A DNA stretch of 64,000 nucleotides from Lysobacteraceae bacterium NML93-0793 (lineage in GTDB: Bacteria; Pseudomonadota; Gammaproteobacteria; Xanthomonadales; Xanthomonadaceae): assembly GCA_002324875.1 (NCBI GenBank), contig NTJG01000006.1, forward strand, positions 186,001 through 250,000, read 5' to 3'. Under the pieces are notes generated by a model that worked only from the letters and a program-made list of their open reading frames with translations, searched no databases and was not told the DNA's origin. A program made the position numbers and the translations under genes. Of the stretch, positions 7,988 through 17,249 are shown piece by piece (position 1 is the stretch's first letter; the number at the start of each line of letters is the position of its first letter).

Positions 7988-8575
7988 CTAGGCGAGCGGC
8001 GCGCCACCGCCTCGGCTGAGGTGCTCGTAGAGAATCGCGGTCCCGACGCCGATCAGGATCAATCCGCCCACGATCTCGGCACGCTTGCCGACTATGGCCC
8101 CGAGCGCGCGCCCGAGCATGATGCCGGCGGTCACCATGACGAGTGTGCAGGCGCCGATCACACCCGCCACGAGCAGGATGTTGACGTCGATGAACGCCAG
8201 GCCGACGCCGACCGCCATTGCGTCGATGCTCGTCGCGAGGCCGGTCGTGGCGAGGTTCCAGAAGCCGTGACGCTCCTGCCTGGACGCTGACGCCGGCTCA
8301 TCGGTCGCAAGGCCGGCGCGGATCATCCGCCCGCCCAGCACCGCGAGCAGGATGAAGGCGATCCAGTGATCCCAGCGCGTGACGTACGCGGCCGCCGCAA
8401 GACCGAGTGCCCAGCCGACGACCGGCGTGATCGCCTCGATGACACCGAAGATCGCGCCGACGCGAAGCGCCTCGACGAAGCGCGGGCGCTGCATCGCCGC
8501 GCCCTTGCCGATGGCGGCGGCGAACGCATCGGTGGACATCGCGAACCCGATCAGCAGGATCGAAACCAGGGACAT
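7988..8575 (-). CDS. mntP: Manganese efflux pump MntP
   Basis: The product has 195 residues with six predicted membrane helices in two repeats, as in MntP (DUF204). Each repeat opens with the acidic signature: [15 protein letters not shown] near residue 10 and [14 protein letters not shown] near residue 115, carrying the intramembrane aspartates. It exports Mn2+ across the inner membrane. ATG at 8573-8575 is chosen because the upstream extension falls in the manganese riboswitch. The riboswitch at 8641-8757 explains its control. Confidence 0.93.
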   Translation of the reverse strand: MSLVSILLIGFAMSTDAFAAAIGKGAAMQRPRFVEALRVGAIFGVIEAITPVVGWALGLAAAAYVTRWDHWIAFILLAVLGGRMIRAGLATDEPASASRQERHGFWNLATTGLATSIDAMAVGVGLAFIDVNILLVAGVIGACTLVMVTAGIMLGRALGAIVGKRAEIVGGLILIGVGTAILYEHLSRGGGAPLA

Positions 8576-8640
8576 GTGGACATCGTTTCCAGGCGGGCAG
8601 TCGCGACGGCAGTACCCGGCGCGCCCATGCCTGCATGGCG

Positions 8641-8757
8641 CCGTGATACCGCTGGTCTCGCCAACCTGGACTGGTTGCCTGCGCCACGATCGCATCGGAT
8701 CGAGTGTGTTGACACAGGCGCTTCCATGCGATGGAAGCCGGCTACTCCCCAAGGGGA
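8641..8757 (-). promoter_or_regulatory. yybP-ykoY manganese riboswitch
   Basis: On the minus strand the conserved elements occur in order: TTGGGGAGTAGCCGGCTTCC at the 5' side, the CAACACACTCG loop, then GGTTGGCGAGACCAGCGG at the 3' side. These match the yybP-ykoY aptamer that precedes mntP in enterics. Binding of Mn2+ is known to switch on efflux genes. The leader ends about 65 bases before the mntP start. Boundaries are approximate. Confidence 0.85.
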
Positions 8758-8905
8758 CGCGCATCCTAGCAGCGCGGTTTCGATCACGCACACGTATAGC
8801 CGGCAGCATCTCTCATAGGCCGCGTGATCCAACCGAGATTTGACGCCGAAGGGCGCCCACGTCGCTTCAACGATGAACCGCGGCGCGTGTCGCAGTGCCG
8901 TCGCC

Positions 8906-8933
8906 TTGCGACAGAGGCATTCGCCCCTATACT
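8906..8933 (+). promoter_or_regulatory. Sigma-70 promoter of ssrA
   Basis: TTGCGA (8906-8911) and TATACT (8928-8933) are separated by 16 bases. The mature tmRNA begins 30 bases after the -10 box, leaving a short 5' leader to be processed. Confidence 0.75.
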
Positions 8934-8962
8934 TGCGGCATCAGCGCGAGTTCTGGTTTCCC

Positions 8963-9317
<355 letters not shown>

Positions 9318-9323
9318 CTGACG

Positions 9324-9357
9324 AACCGGGCCCGAGCGATCGGGCCCGGTTTTTCTT
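9324..9357 (+). terminator. Terminator of ssrA
   Basis: A perfect 12-bp stem AACCGGGCCCGA / TCGGGCCCGGTT around loop GCGA is followed by TTTCTTT. It begins 8 bases after the tmRNA CCA end. Confidence 0.93.
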
Positions 9358-9399
9358 TGCGGCGTAGGGCGCTTCGCGCGCGGCCGGTATGCTGGTGCG

Positions 9400-11586
9400 A
9401 TGCCCGAGTCCGCCCCCGATCGCCGCAAGGGCCTGGCCCGTCACGCCTCACGTCTGCGTCGCAGTCACGTGCTGGCCGTGCTGGTGCTGATCGGCGCGCT
9501 GCTGCTCGTGGCGCTGTACGCGCGCAATGCGGGAGAGCGCGAGCGTCGACTGGCCGAAACAAGCTTCGTGGCCGAGGCCGATCAACTCGCCGACACCATC
9601 CGCCAGCGGATGCTGCAGTACGAACTCAGCCTGCGCGGCGGTGTCGCCCTGCACAGTGCGGCGGCGGATACGCCGACACCGCGGCAGTGGCGGGGATACG
9701 TCGAAGGTCTGGATATTGCCGCGCAGCTGCCGGGTCTGCAGGGCCTGGGCTACGTCGCATCGCTGACGCCCGAGTCGTTGAAGGCATTGCAGCTCCAGCG
9801 ACGTGCGGACGGGCAGGGTCTGTTCGCCCTCAGCCCGCGCGGCGTCCGCCCGCACTACGGCGCCATCGTCTATTTCGAGCCCGAAGACGCCTCCACGCGC
9901 GAAGCGATCGGCTACGACCAGTACAGCGATCCGGTCCGGCGCGCGGCGATGGATGCGGCGCGTGACAGCGGCGAGGTCCGCCTGAGTGCGCCGCTGACCC
10001 TGCATCAGGGGTCGGCGGGTGTCCTGATGTTCGCAGCCGTCTACCGCACGGCACGTCTGCCCGATGGCCGGGCGAATCGCCAGGACGCACTCGTCGGGTG
10101 GGTGTTCGCTCCGTTCCGGTCGTCCGAATTTCTGCAGCGCTCCGGCATTCCCGTCAGCGAACGGCTGGCGTTCCGGATCGTCGACGTGACGGATGGCGGC
10201 ACTCGGCCGGTACTGGCTTCCGATGGCTATCTGCACGATGCAGACGGGACGCCGCTTCACAGCGTGACCCAGTCGCTGTACGGACGCATCTGGCGCTACG
10301 ACTTCCAGCCGGTCGGCACGCTGACGTCGCCCGGCATGGACGAGCTGAGGATCACGCTCGCCGCCGGCGTGCTGGCCGCGCTGCTGATGTTCGCGGTGGT
10401 GATGACGCTCGCGCGCACGCAGTCGCGGGCCGAGATGCTCGCGCTGCGGCTCAGTGATTCCTATCGGCGCAGCGAACAGCGATTCCGCAATGCCATGCAG
10501 TACTCGGCCATCGGAATGGTGCTGCTCGACCGCGCCGGCACGATCGTCGAAACCAACCCGGCGATGGCGGAGATTGCCGGGATCGGCGAAGACGCGCTCG
10601 TGGGCAGCCTGTTCGAACGCTACTTCGCCGACGGCCCCGAACAGCTTTCGCGCACAGGCCAGATGCAGGCCTTCCGCGAGGGCGTGCATCGCAGCGTGCG
10701 CCGCCTCCGACGCGACGACGGCGATGTCCGTGAGGTGCATCTGGCGTCGACCGTGGTGCCGGGCGATCCGCGCAGCGACGTCGTGCGGCTGGTCCAGGTC
10801 GACGATGTCACCGAGCGTCTGCGGGCCGAGGCGCAGGTGCATGCGCTGAACCGGACGCTCGAGTCGCGCGTCGAGGCGCGGACGCGGGAACTCACGCAGG
10901 CCAACCACGAGCTCGAGTCATTCGCGTACATCGTGTCGCACGATCTGCGTGCGCCCCTGCGCAGCATCGAGGGCTTCGGACGCATCCTGTCCGAACGCTA
11001 CAGCCACGTGCTCGATGCGCAGGGCCATGACTATCTCGGGCGGGTGCGCAACGCCGCAGGGCGGATGGACGCGCTGATCGATGCCTTGCTGGCGATGTCG
11101 CGCATCACGCGCGGCGAATTCAAGCGCAGCCCGCTCGATCTCAGCCGGCTGGCGGGCGAAGTGGTGGCCGAGCTGCAGCAGACCGATCCGACGCGCGAGG
11201 TCGATGTGGTCATCGCGCCGGGCCTGCGTGCCGAAGGCGACGCCGCGCTCGTGCGCAATCTGCTGCAGAACCTGCTGGGCAACGCGTGGAAGTTCACCGC
11301 GTCGACAGCCGGCGCGCGGATCGAGTTCACGCGCGCGGACGCGGGACATTTCGAGGTCCGCGACAACGGCGCCGGCTTCAACGCCGAATACGCCGGCAAG
11401 CTGTTCCGGCCGTTCCAGCGCCTGCACCGGGAAGACGAATACAGCGGCCATGGCGTGGGTCTGGCGTCGGTCAAGCGGATCGTGGAGCGCCACGGTGGCA
11501 GCATCAGCGCTGAAGGCACGCCGGGGCAGGGCGCCACGATCCGCTTCACGCTCGCACCGGCGCGTTGCGAAGGCGAGGATGCCTAG
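9400..11586 (+). CDS. CHASE-PAS sensor histidine kinase
   Basis: The product has 728 residues. A membrane helix at about 24-42 (VLAVLVLIGALLLVALYA) and another near 310-330 (LAAGVLAALLMFAVVMTLAR) enclose a periplasmic CHASE domain. A PAS domain spans about 360-475, followed by a coiled coil and a HisKA domain with phosphoacceptor in VSHDLRAPLRSIEGF near 515. The ATPase has the N box NLLGNAWKFT, G1 DNGAGF and G2 GHGVGLA. The H-box type resembles bacteriophytochrome-family kinases. No receiver domain or cognate regulator gene is nearby, so it is an orphan sensor of unknown ligand. Confidence 0.88.
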   Translation: MPESAPDRRKGLARHASRLRRSHVLAVLVLIGALLLVALYARNAGERERRLAETSFVAEADQLADTIRQRMLQYELSLRGGVALHSAAADTPTPRQWRGYVEGLDIAAQLPGLQGLGYVASLTPESLKALQLQRRADGQGLFALSPRGVRPHYGAIVYFEPEDASTREAIGYDQYSDPVRRAAMDAARDSGEVRLSAPLTLHQGSAGVLMFAAVYRTARLPDGRANRQDALVGWVFAPFRSSEFLQRSGIPVSERLAFRIVDVTDGGTRPVLASDGYLHDADGTPLHSVTQSLYGRIWRYDFQPVGTLTSPGMDELRITLAAGVLAALLMFAVVMTLARTQSRAEMLALRLSDSYRRSEQRFRNAMQYSAIGMVLLDRAGTIVETNPAMAEIAGIGEDALVGSLFERYFADGPEQLSRTGQMQAFREGVHRSVRRLRRDDGDVREVHLASTVVPGDPRSDVVRLVQVDDVTERLRAEAQVHALNRTLESRVEARTRELTQANHELESFAYIVSHDLRAPLRSIEGFGRILSERYSHVLDAQGHDYLGRVRNAAGRMDALIDALLAMSRITRGEFKRSPLDLSRLAGEVVAELQQTDPTREVDVVIAPGLRAEGDAALVRNLLQNLLGNAWKFTASTAGARIEFTRADAGHFEVRDNGAGFNAEYAGKLFRPFQRLHREDEYSGHGVGLASVKRIVERHGGSISAEGTPGQGATIRFTLAPARCEGEDA

Positions 11587-11629
11587 CGCCGGACGGCGAT
11601 GATGGCGGGAGCCGCCGCAGTCGACGGCG

Positions 11630-12130
11630 TCAGGCGTCCTTGTTGTGTTTGCGCATCAGGCGCTGCTTGTCGCGCGCCCAGTCGCGGTCACGCTCGGCGT
11701 CGCGCTTGTCGTGCTGCTGCTTGCCCTTGGCCAGCGCGACCTCGGCTTTGACCTTGTTGCCCTTCCAGTACAGGGCGGTCGGCACGATGGTGTAACCGTC
11801 GCGCTGGACACGGCCGACGAGGACGTCGATCTCGCGCCGGTGCAGCAGCAGCTTGCGCGTGCGTTGCGGATCGGCGATGACGTGGGTGGACGCCTGGCTC
11901 AGCGGCGTGATCTGTGCCCCGAACAGGAACAGCTCGCCATTGCGGATGATCGCGTAGCTCTCGCCGATGTTCGCGCGGCCGGCGCGAATGGCCTTCAGCT
12001 CCCAGCCCTGCAGTGACAGACCGGCCTCGTAACGCTCCTCGAGATGGTATTCGTGGCGCGCGCGCTTGTTCAGCGCGATGGTGCCGGTGCTGTTTGCCTT
12101 ATCCTTGCCCTTGCCGCTTTTCTTGCTCAT
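11630..12130 (-). CDS. smpB: SsrA-binding protein SmpB
   Basis: The product has 166 residues and matches SmpB closely: [53 protein letters not shown], then [10 protein letters not shown]. The C-terminal basic tail ([13 protein letters not shown]) is the part that enters the ribosomal A site. It binds tmRNA and delivers it to stalled ribosomes. ATG at 12128-12130 gives the usual MSKK start; a GTG two codons earlier is possible. It is divergent from ratA, a common gamma-proteobacterial layout. Confidence 0.96.
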   Translation of the reverse strand: MSKKSGKGKDKANSTGTIALNKRARHEYHLEERYEAGLSLQGWELKAIRAGRANIGESYAIIRNGELFLFGAQITPLSQASTHVIADPQRTRKLLLHRREIDVLVGRVQRDGYTIVPTALYWKGNKVKAEVALAKGKQQHDKRDAERDRDWARDKQRLMRKHNKDA

Positions 12131-12168
12131 CCGCACATTGTCCTCGAAGCACGTCCCCCAGGCGAGTC

Positions 12169-12606
12169 ATGCCCAAGATCGAACGTAGCGCCCTGGTCGG
12201 GCAGTCCGCCGAGCGCATGTTCGCGCTGGTCAACGATGTCGCCGCCTATCCTCGCCGGTTCGCCTGGTGCGATGAAGCCGTGATCCAGGAGGCGAGCGCC
12301 TCGCGCATGGTCGCGCGTCTCGATCTGGGGCTCGGCGCCTTGCGCACCTGGTTCACGACCGAGAACACGCTCACGCCACCCGAGTCGATCGACATGCAGC
12401 TGCGCGACGGGCCCTTCAAGTCGCTGCACGGGCGCTGGACGTTCACCGCGCTCCGGCACGACGCCTGCAAGGTGGGTCTGACGCTGGAGTTCGAGCCCCG
12501 CAGTCGCCTGATGTTGCCGGCGCTGACCCTCGGCTTCCAGGGTCTGGCGGACCGCATGGTCGACGATTTCGTGCGCGTCGCCGAGCGCGAACCGGACGAA
12601 CCGTGA
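12169..12606 (+). CDS. ratA: RatA / coenzyme Q-binding START-like protein
   Basis: The product has 145 residues: IERSALVGQSAERMFALVND, YPRRFAWC, then a C-terminal helix FQGLADRMVDDFVRVAE typical of the polyketide cyclase/START family containing RatA and Coq10. Family members bind ubiquinone-type lipids or, in E. coli, are reported to block 70S assembly. ATG at 12169 was chosen because this is where homology starts. Divergent from smpB and followed after 10 bases by rnfH. Confidence 0.88.
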   Translation: MPKIERSALVGQSAERMFALVNDVAAYPRRFAWCDEAVIQEASASRMVARLDLGLGALRTWFTTENTLTPPESIDMQLRDGPFKSLHGRWTFTALRHDACKVGLTLEFEPRSRLMLPALTLGFQGLADRMVDDFVRVAEREPDEP

Positions 12607-12616
12607 GCGCGGCGCC

Positions 12617-12877
12617 GTGAAGGTGGACGTGGTGTTGGCGTGGCCGCGCATGGCCCGCAGCCGGGCGCTGACGTTACCGGATGGCGCGACGGTCGCGACC
12701 GCGCTGGCCGCCTTCGGCCCGATCGATGCGGAGATCGCCGGCTACGCGGTCTTCGGCATCCGTGCGACGGAAGACACCGTGCTGCGCGACGGTGATCGTC
12801 TCGAATTGCTTCGCGCCCTGACGCTGGATCCCAAGGACGCGCGGCGACGGCGTGCGGCGAAGCCCGCCGCGCGCTGA
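12617..12877 (+). CDS. rnfH: RnfH family ubiquitin-like protein (RatB)
   Basis: The product has 86 residues with the beta-grasp pattern of RnfH: VDVVLAWPRMARSRALTLPD, GYAVFGIRATEDTVLRDGD, RLELLRALTLDPKDARRRRA. Starts at GTG 12617, 10 bases after ratA, and is expected to be co-transcribed with it. The family is conserved beside ratA/smpB but its function is unclear. Confidence 0.9.
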   Translation: MKVDVVLAWPRMARSRALTLPDGATVATALAAFGPIDAEIAGYAVFGIRATEDTVLRDGDRLELLRALTLDPKDARRRRAAKPAAR

Positions 12878-12882
12878 GCGAC

Positions 12883-13272
12883 TCAGCGTCGGCGGTTGCC
12901 GCCGCGCTCGCGCGGCAGGTTGCCGAACTTGCGCATTTCCTCGGCCAGCGACTGGTCGCGGTTGGGGAAGTACTCGCCCTCCCAGCGCACCACCTGGTCG
13001 TTCTCGAAGAAGACCGTGAAGTTCTTGATCTCGGTGCGGCCACTGCGACCGACGCGCTCGGTCGAGGTGTAATCCCAGCGTTGGTGATGGAAGGGATCGC
13101 TGATGGACGGCGTGCCCAGCAGCGCTTCGACCTGCGGCTTGCCCATGCCGGCCTGCAGCTGTTCGACCGCCGATTGTTCGATCAGATTGCCCTGATAGAT
13201 CGGCTGCTTGTAGAGCAGACCGCAGCCACTGGTGGCCAGGGCGATGACCGGAACGAGAAGGAATTTCTGCAT
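12883..13272 (-). CDS. bamE: Outer membrane assembly lipoprotein BamE
   Basis: The product has 129 residues: a lipoprotein signal peptide with lipobox ATSGC (lipid-attached Cys near residue 17), then the SmpA/OmlA fold. The conserved segments are YKQPIYQGNLI, QLQAGMGKPQVEALLGTP and FHHQRWDYTS. It is a BAM complex member that helps insert beta-barrel proteins. ATG at 13270-13272 gives a proper signal peptide. Divergent from fur, as in other Xanthomonadaceae. Confidence 0.95.
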   Translation of the reverse strand: MQKFLLVPVIALATSGCGLLYKQPIYQGNLIEQSAVEQLQAGMGKPQVEALLGTPSISDPFHHQRWDYTSTERVGRSGRTEIKNFTVFFENDQVVRWEGEYFPNRDQSLAEEMRKFGNLPRERGGNRRR

Positions 13273-13401
13273 GGACGCGTGCGCTCGGCGGGGGCTGCGG
13301 GAACGGGGCGATGATACACTCTGAGCCACGCCGCGACCGGGTTCTGGAGAGTCGGCGATAAACCGCCAGTGAATGCCGGCCTGCACCTGGAGACACCCCT
13401 G

Positions 13402-13806
13402 ATGGAATCGCTCGACCTGCGCAAGGCCGGCCTGAAAGTCACGCATCCGCGGATGCGGATCCTCGAACTGCTCGAGCAGCGCACGCCGCGCCAGCATCTC
13501 ACGGCCGAGGACATCTACCGGCAGTTGCTGGAGCAGGGCGACGAGATCGGCCTGGCCACCGTGTACCGCGTGCTCACCCAGTTCGAGGCCGCCGGCCTCG
13601 TGCTCAAGCACAACTTCGAAGGCGGTCACGCGGTCTACGAGCTCGACCGCGGCGGGCATCACGACCACATGGTCGACGTCGACACCGGCAAGATCATCGA
13701 GTTCGAGAGCGAGGAGATCGAAGCCTTGCAGCGGCAAATCGCCGAGCAGTACGGCTACCAGCTCGAGGAGCATTCGCTGGTGCTGTACGTGCGCAAGAAG
13801 CGCTGA
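13402..13806 (+). CDS. fur: Ferric uptake regulator Fur
   Basis: The product has 134 residues: winged helix LRKAGLKVTHPRMRILELLE, DNA-recognition part GLATVYRVLTQFEAAGLV and the metal-binding HHDHMVDVDTGKIIEF motif. The C-terminal Cys pairs of some Fur proteins are absent. It represses iron uptake genes when loaded with Fe2+. ATG at 13402 is preferred over an in-frame GTG at 13369 since GGAGA lies 9 bases upstream and Fur proteins start here. Confidence 0.95.
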   Translation: MESLDLRKAGLKVTHPRMRILELLEQRTPRQHLTAEDIYRQLLEQGDEIGLATVYRVLTQFEAAGLVLKHNFEGGHAVYELDRGGHHDHMVDVDTGKIIEFESEEIEALQRQIAEQYGYQLEEHSLVLYVRKKR

Positions 13807-13817
13807 CGTTCGATCCT

Positions 13818-13844
13818 CCGCCGCGCCGCGCCGCGCCGCGCCGC
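13818..13844. repeat. CCGCG pentanucleotide repeat
   Basis: About five copies of CCGCG/CGCCG lie directly after fur. Copy number may vary between strains. Confidence 0.8.
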
Positions 13845-13939
13845 ATTCAATGCGCGTGCCGCATCGCATCGTCCAGATGCAGCCGGCCGTGCCTGTCGTC
13901 TTCGTAGACCGGTCTCTCTCGGGAAGGTCTGAATAACTG

Positions 13940-13997
13940 CCGTCATCCCCGCGGCTCTCAACAGCCGTGCGGCTGTTGAGAGCCGCGGGAATGACGG
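13940..13997. repeat. REP-like palindrome
   Basis: Two 28-base arms (13940-13967 and 13970-13997) pair around a TG loop with a single mismatch. The outer ends CCGTCAT / ATGACGG and the CCCGCG / CGCGGG core are the well-known GTCATTCCCGCG type of dispersed bacterial palindrome. It lies against the broken 3' end of the GFA-family pseudogene and may also terminate fur transcription. Confidence 0.85.
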
Positions 13998-14028
13998 CCA
14001 AGAGCCGAATTGTCCAGGTCTTACCTAG

Positions 14029-14332
14029 CGCCGGAGATGCCGGATCGGCGAAGGCGCCGTCGGGAATCGCGACGAGGTCGCGCTCGGCGTCCAGCGTGCA
14101 GGACACAGCCGAGCTGCAGTGCGGGCAGAAGGCGCCGCTCTATGCGACCGCCGCTGTCGCCGATGCGCCCATGCGTCGCGTGCTCACCATGGCGGCGCAC
14201 CGCGGCACGCGGACACCGTGCGCGCATGGCGAACGCACAGCCGGTCCGCCGCTGGCAAACCATGCAGTGGCAGACCGACACACGCGCGGGGGCGCCGGAC
14301 ACCTCGACCGGCGAGCGACCGCCCGCGCACCG
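14029..14332 (-). pseudogene. Broken GFA-family (CENP-V-like, glutathione-dependent formaldehyde-activating) gene
   Basis: On the minus strand one frame reads CAGGRSPVEVSGAPARVSVC, then HCMVCQRRTG and RRHGEHATHGRIGDSGGRIE. After about 14130-14137 the match jumps to another frame, reading FCPHCSSAV and SCTLDAERDLVAIPDGAFAD. Together these cover the GFA fold with its Cys-rich zinc sites. No start codon precedes it, the first CxCG site is changed to CAGG, one frameshift splits it, and the C-terminus stops about 30 bases before the REP-like palindrome. It follows recN directly. It is very probably nonfunctional. Confidence 0.8.
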
Positions 14333-14354
14333 GGCGGTGCGGCGCTCCGTGGTC

Positions 14355-16022
14355 TCAGGCCACGTCCTGCAGCAGCTTGCGCGCAGCCGCCCGGGCTTCC
14401 TTGCTGACGTCCACGCCGCCGAGCATCCGCGCCAGCTCTTCGGTGCGCTCACCGGTGTCGAGGCGGGTGACACGGCTTTCGGTGGCGCCTTCGTCGCTGG
14501 ATTTGTGCACCCGGTAATGGGTATGGCCCTTCGAGGCCACCTGCGGCAGATGGGTCACGCACAGCACCTGGCGGCTCTCGCCGAGCGCGCGCAGCTTGCG
14601 GCCGACGATGTCGGCGACCGCGCCGCCGATGCCCGAATCCACTTCGTCGAACACCATCGTCGGCACCGCGTCATGCCCGAGCGCGGCGACCTCGATCGCC
14701 AGAGAGATGCGCGACAGTTCACCACCCGAGGCCACCTTGCGCAGCGCACGCGGCGGCTGGCCGGCGTTGGCCGAGACCATGAACTCCACGCGCTCGGCAC
14801 CTTGCGGATCCGGCCGCGCGGTGTCGACCGGTTCGATCGCCACCTCGAACACGCCGCCGCCCATCCCCAGCTCGTGGATCAGCGCGGTGGTGGCCTTGGA
14901 CAACGCCTTGGCCGCTTTGCGGCGCGCCGCGCCGAGACGATCCGCGGCGTCACGCCAGCGGCGCATCGCGGCGTCGATCTCGCCGTCGAGCTGCTTCAGG
15001 CGTTCGCCCGCGCCCTCAAGCTGATCGAGTTCGCCGGCCAGGCGCGCCTGCACCTCGATGAGTTCCTCGGGCGTCACGCGGTGCTTGCGTGCGAGTTCGT
15101 GCAGGCGGCCGAGACGTTGTTCCAGGGTGTCGAGCTGCTCGGGATCGATGTCGAGATCGTCGCGCACCTGACCCAGCAGCAGGGTGGCCTCGTCGAGCTG
15201 GATCGCGGCGGCGTCGAGCAGCGCGTCGACCTCGCCCAGCCGTGGCTCGTGCGCGCGCATGCGCGCGAGATCGTGGCGCAGCGCCTGCAGCGCCTGCGGC
15301 AGGCCGAGGTCGTCGTCACCCCGCATGCGCTCGAGCGCGGTGTCGCAGGTCTGGATCAGGCCGGCCGCGTTCGCATGCCGGCGATGACTGGCGAACAGGT
15401 CGGCCACGGCATCGGCGGCGAGCGGCTCGCCGTCGAGTTCGTCGAGCTGGTGACGCAGCCAGTCGCGGCGTTCGGCGACATCGCCGATGCCGACCAGGGC
15501 ATCGCGCTCGTCGTGCAGCGCGCGCCACGCCTGCGCGGTCGCGCGGACCTCGGCCAGCAGCGCGCCGTTGCCGGCCTGCGCATCGAGCAGCGCGAGCTGG
15601 CTGCCGCGGGCGAGCAGGGCCTGGTGCTCGTGCTGGCCGTGGATCTCGACCAGGTGCCCGGCCAGATCGCCGAGCTGGGTGATCGTCGCCGGCCGGCCGT
15701 TGATCCAGGCCCGTGAGCCGCCATCGGCGCGCAGGGTGCGGCGCAGCTGGCAGGTGTCGCCGTCGTCGAGTTCGTGTTCGCGCAGCCAGCGCAACGCGGG
15801 TGCGGCATCGTCGAGGGCGAATTCGGCATGCAGCTCGGCGCGCTCGGCGCCGTGGCGCACGATGCCGCTGTCGGCGCGCTGGCCCGACAGAAAGCCCAGG
15901 GCGTCGACCAGCAGCGACTTGCCGGCGCCGGTTTCTCCGGAGATGACGGTCAGGCCGGGGCCGAACTCCAGGTCCGACTGGCTGGCGACGGCGAAATTGC
16001 GGATGGCGAGATGGGTCAGCAT
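14355..16022 (-). CDS. recN: DNA repair protein RecN
   Basis: The product has 555 residues: SMC-like ATPase with Walker A SGETGAGKS near residue 30, a long central coiled coil (about 160-360), the signature LRKVASGGELSRISLAIE, Walker B PTMVFDEVDSGIGG and the QVLCVTHLPQVA switch. It acts in double-strand break repair. ATG at 16020-16022 begins the conserved MLTHLAIRNFAVA. Length is normal for the family. Confidence 0.96.
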   Translation of the reverse strand: MLTHLAIRNFAVASQSDLEFGPGLTVISGETGAGKSLLVDALGFLSGQRADSGIVRHGAERAELHAEFALDDAAPALRWLREHELDDGDTCQLRRTLRADGGSRAWINGRPATITQLGDLAGHLVEIHGQHEHQALLARGSQLALLDAQAGNGALLAEVRATAQAWRALHDERDALVGIGDVAERRDWLRHQLDELDGEPLAADAVADLFASHRRHANAAGLIQTCDTALERMRGDDDLGLPQALQALRHDLARMRAHEPRLGEVDALLDAAAIQLDEATLLLGQVRDDLDIDPEQLDTLEQRLGRLHELARKHRVTPEELIEVQARLAGELDQLEGAGERLKQLDGEIDAAMRRWRDAADRLGAARRKAAKALSKATTALIHELGMGGGVFEVAIEPVDTARPDPQGAERVEFMVSANAGQPPRALRKVASGGELSRISLAIEVAALGHDAVPTMVFDEVDSGIGGAVADIVGRKLRALGESRQVLCVTHLPQVASKGHTHYRVHKSSDEGATESRVTRLDTGERTEELARMLGGVDVSKEARAAARKLLQDVA

Positions 16023-16156
16023 GGGTGCGGATTGTGCCTTGGCGCGTTGCGGGCGAGTAGATCGGCGCGCGTCGACGCGCTTGATACCCGGCCCCTGTCT
16101 CACTGTCGGAGATTGCCGCGCTTGCATCGCCGATGGGTGCACCGTATACCGCCCGC

Positions 16157-17209
16157 ATGTCCTCAGACGCCCATCATTCGCTGGATCCGCGCGCCAGGCA
16201 GCTGCTGCGCACCCTGATCGCACGGCACATCCGGGATGGCGAGCCGGTGGGCTCGCAGACGCTGGCGCGCCATGCCGGCCTGGATGTCAGCCCGGCGACG
16301 ATCCGCAACATCCTGTCCGATCTCGAGGACGCGGGACTGCTGGCCTCCCCGCATACCTCCGCCGGGCGCGTGCCGACCACCCAGGGCTATCGCGTGTTCG
16401 TCGATTCGCTGCTGCAGGTCAAGCCGCTGCGCGAGCAGGAGATGCTGCGCCTGCGCGGCGAACTCAGCGCCGGTGGTGGCCAGCAATCGCTGCTGGGCAG
16501 TGCCTCGGAACTGGTGTCGGCGATGACCCACTTCGTCGGCGTGGTGTCCGTGCCGCGACGCGAGCAGCTGGCCTTCCGGCACATCGATTTCGTACCGCTC
16601 GACGGCCAGCGGGTGATGGCGATCATCGTGTTCGCCGATCACGAGGTGCAGAACCGCATCTTCCAGACCCGGCGGATGTTCGAGGTCGGTGAACTCGAGC
16701 GTGTCGCCAACTATCTCAACCAGCACTGCGCCGGCAGGCCGCTGGCGGAGATCCGGGCCCGGCTGGTGGACGAGCTGCGCAATGCCCGGGACGCGATGGA
16801 GGCATTGCTGAGCCAGACCGTGGAGCTGGCCGAGCAGGCGCTGGTGCCCGGTGACGAGGACATGGTGCTGTCGGGGCAGAACCGGCTGATCGGCGTGCAG
16901 GACCTGTCGGATCTGGACCGGCTGCGCGAACTGTTCGAAGCCTTCGCGCGCAAGCGCGAGATCCTGCAGCTGCTCGAGCGCACGATCCATGCGCCGGGCG
17001 TGCGCATCTTCATCGGCGAGGAAACCGGACTGGCGCCGCTGGAGGGCGTGTCGCTGGTGACCGCGCCCTATGCCGCCGGCGGGCGCACGCTGGGCGTGCT
17101 GGGGGTGATCGGCCCCACCCGGATGGCCTACGACCGGGTCATTCCGGTGGTCCAGGCGACCGCCAGTCTGCTCGGCGCCGCCTTGAATCCCGATCCTGCG
17201 GCCCCATAG
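16157..17209 (+). CDS. hrcA: Heat-inducible transcription repressor HrcA
   Basis: The product has 350 residues. The N-terminal winged helix is clear (RTLIARHIRDGEPVGSQTLA, VSPATIRNILSDLEDAGLL, SPHTSAGRVPTTQGYRVFVD), followed by the GAF-like domain (ERVANYLNQHCAG, IFIGEETG, GVLGVIGPTRMAYDRVIPVV). HrcA represses chaperone operons through CIRCE sites; none was recognised just upstream. It heads the grpE-dnaK-dnaJ block. Confidence 0.95.
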   Translation: MSSDAHHSLDPRARQLLRTLIARHIRDGEPVGSQTLARHAGLDVSPATIRNILSDLEDAGLLASPHTSAGRVPTTQGYRVFVDSLLQVKPLREQEMLRLRGELSAGGGQQSLLGSASELVSAMTHFVGVVSVPRREQLAFRHIDFVPLDGQRVMAIIVFADHEVQNRIFQTRRMFEVGELERVANYLNQHCAGRPLAEIRARLVDELRNARDAMEALLSQTVELAEQALVPGDEDMVLSGQNRLIGVQDLSDLDRLRELFEAFARKREILQLLERTIHAPGVRIFIGEETGLAPLEGVSLVTAPYAAGGRTLGVLGVIGPTRMAYDRVIPVVQATASLLGAALNPDPAAP

Positions 17210-17249
17210 CGGGTCGGTCGGCGGCCATACGCCCGCCCCGGAACCCGAT

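Noticed and set aside
16023..16156. CIRCE operator before hrcA
   Set aside because: No TTAGCACTC-N9-GAGTGCTAA repeat was found in this spacer.
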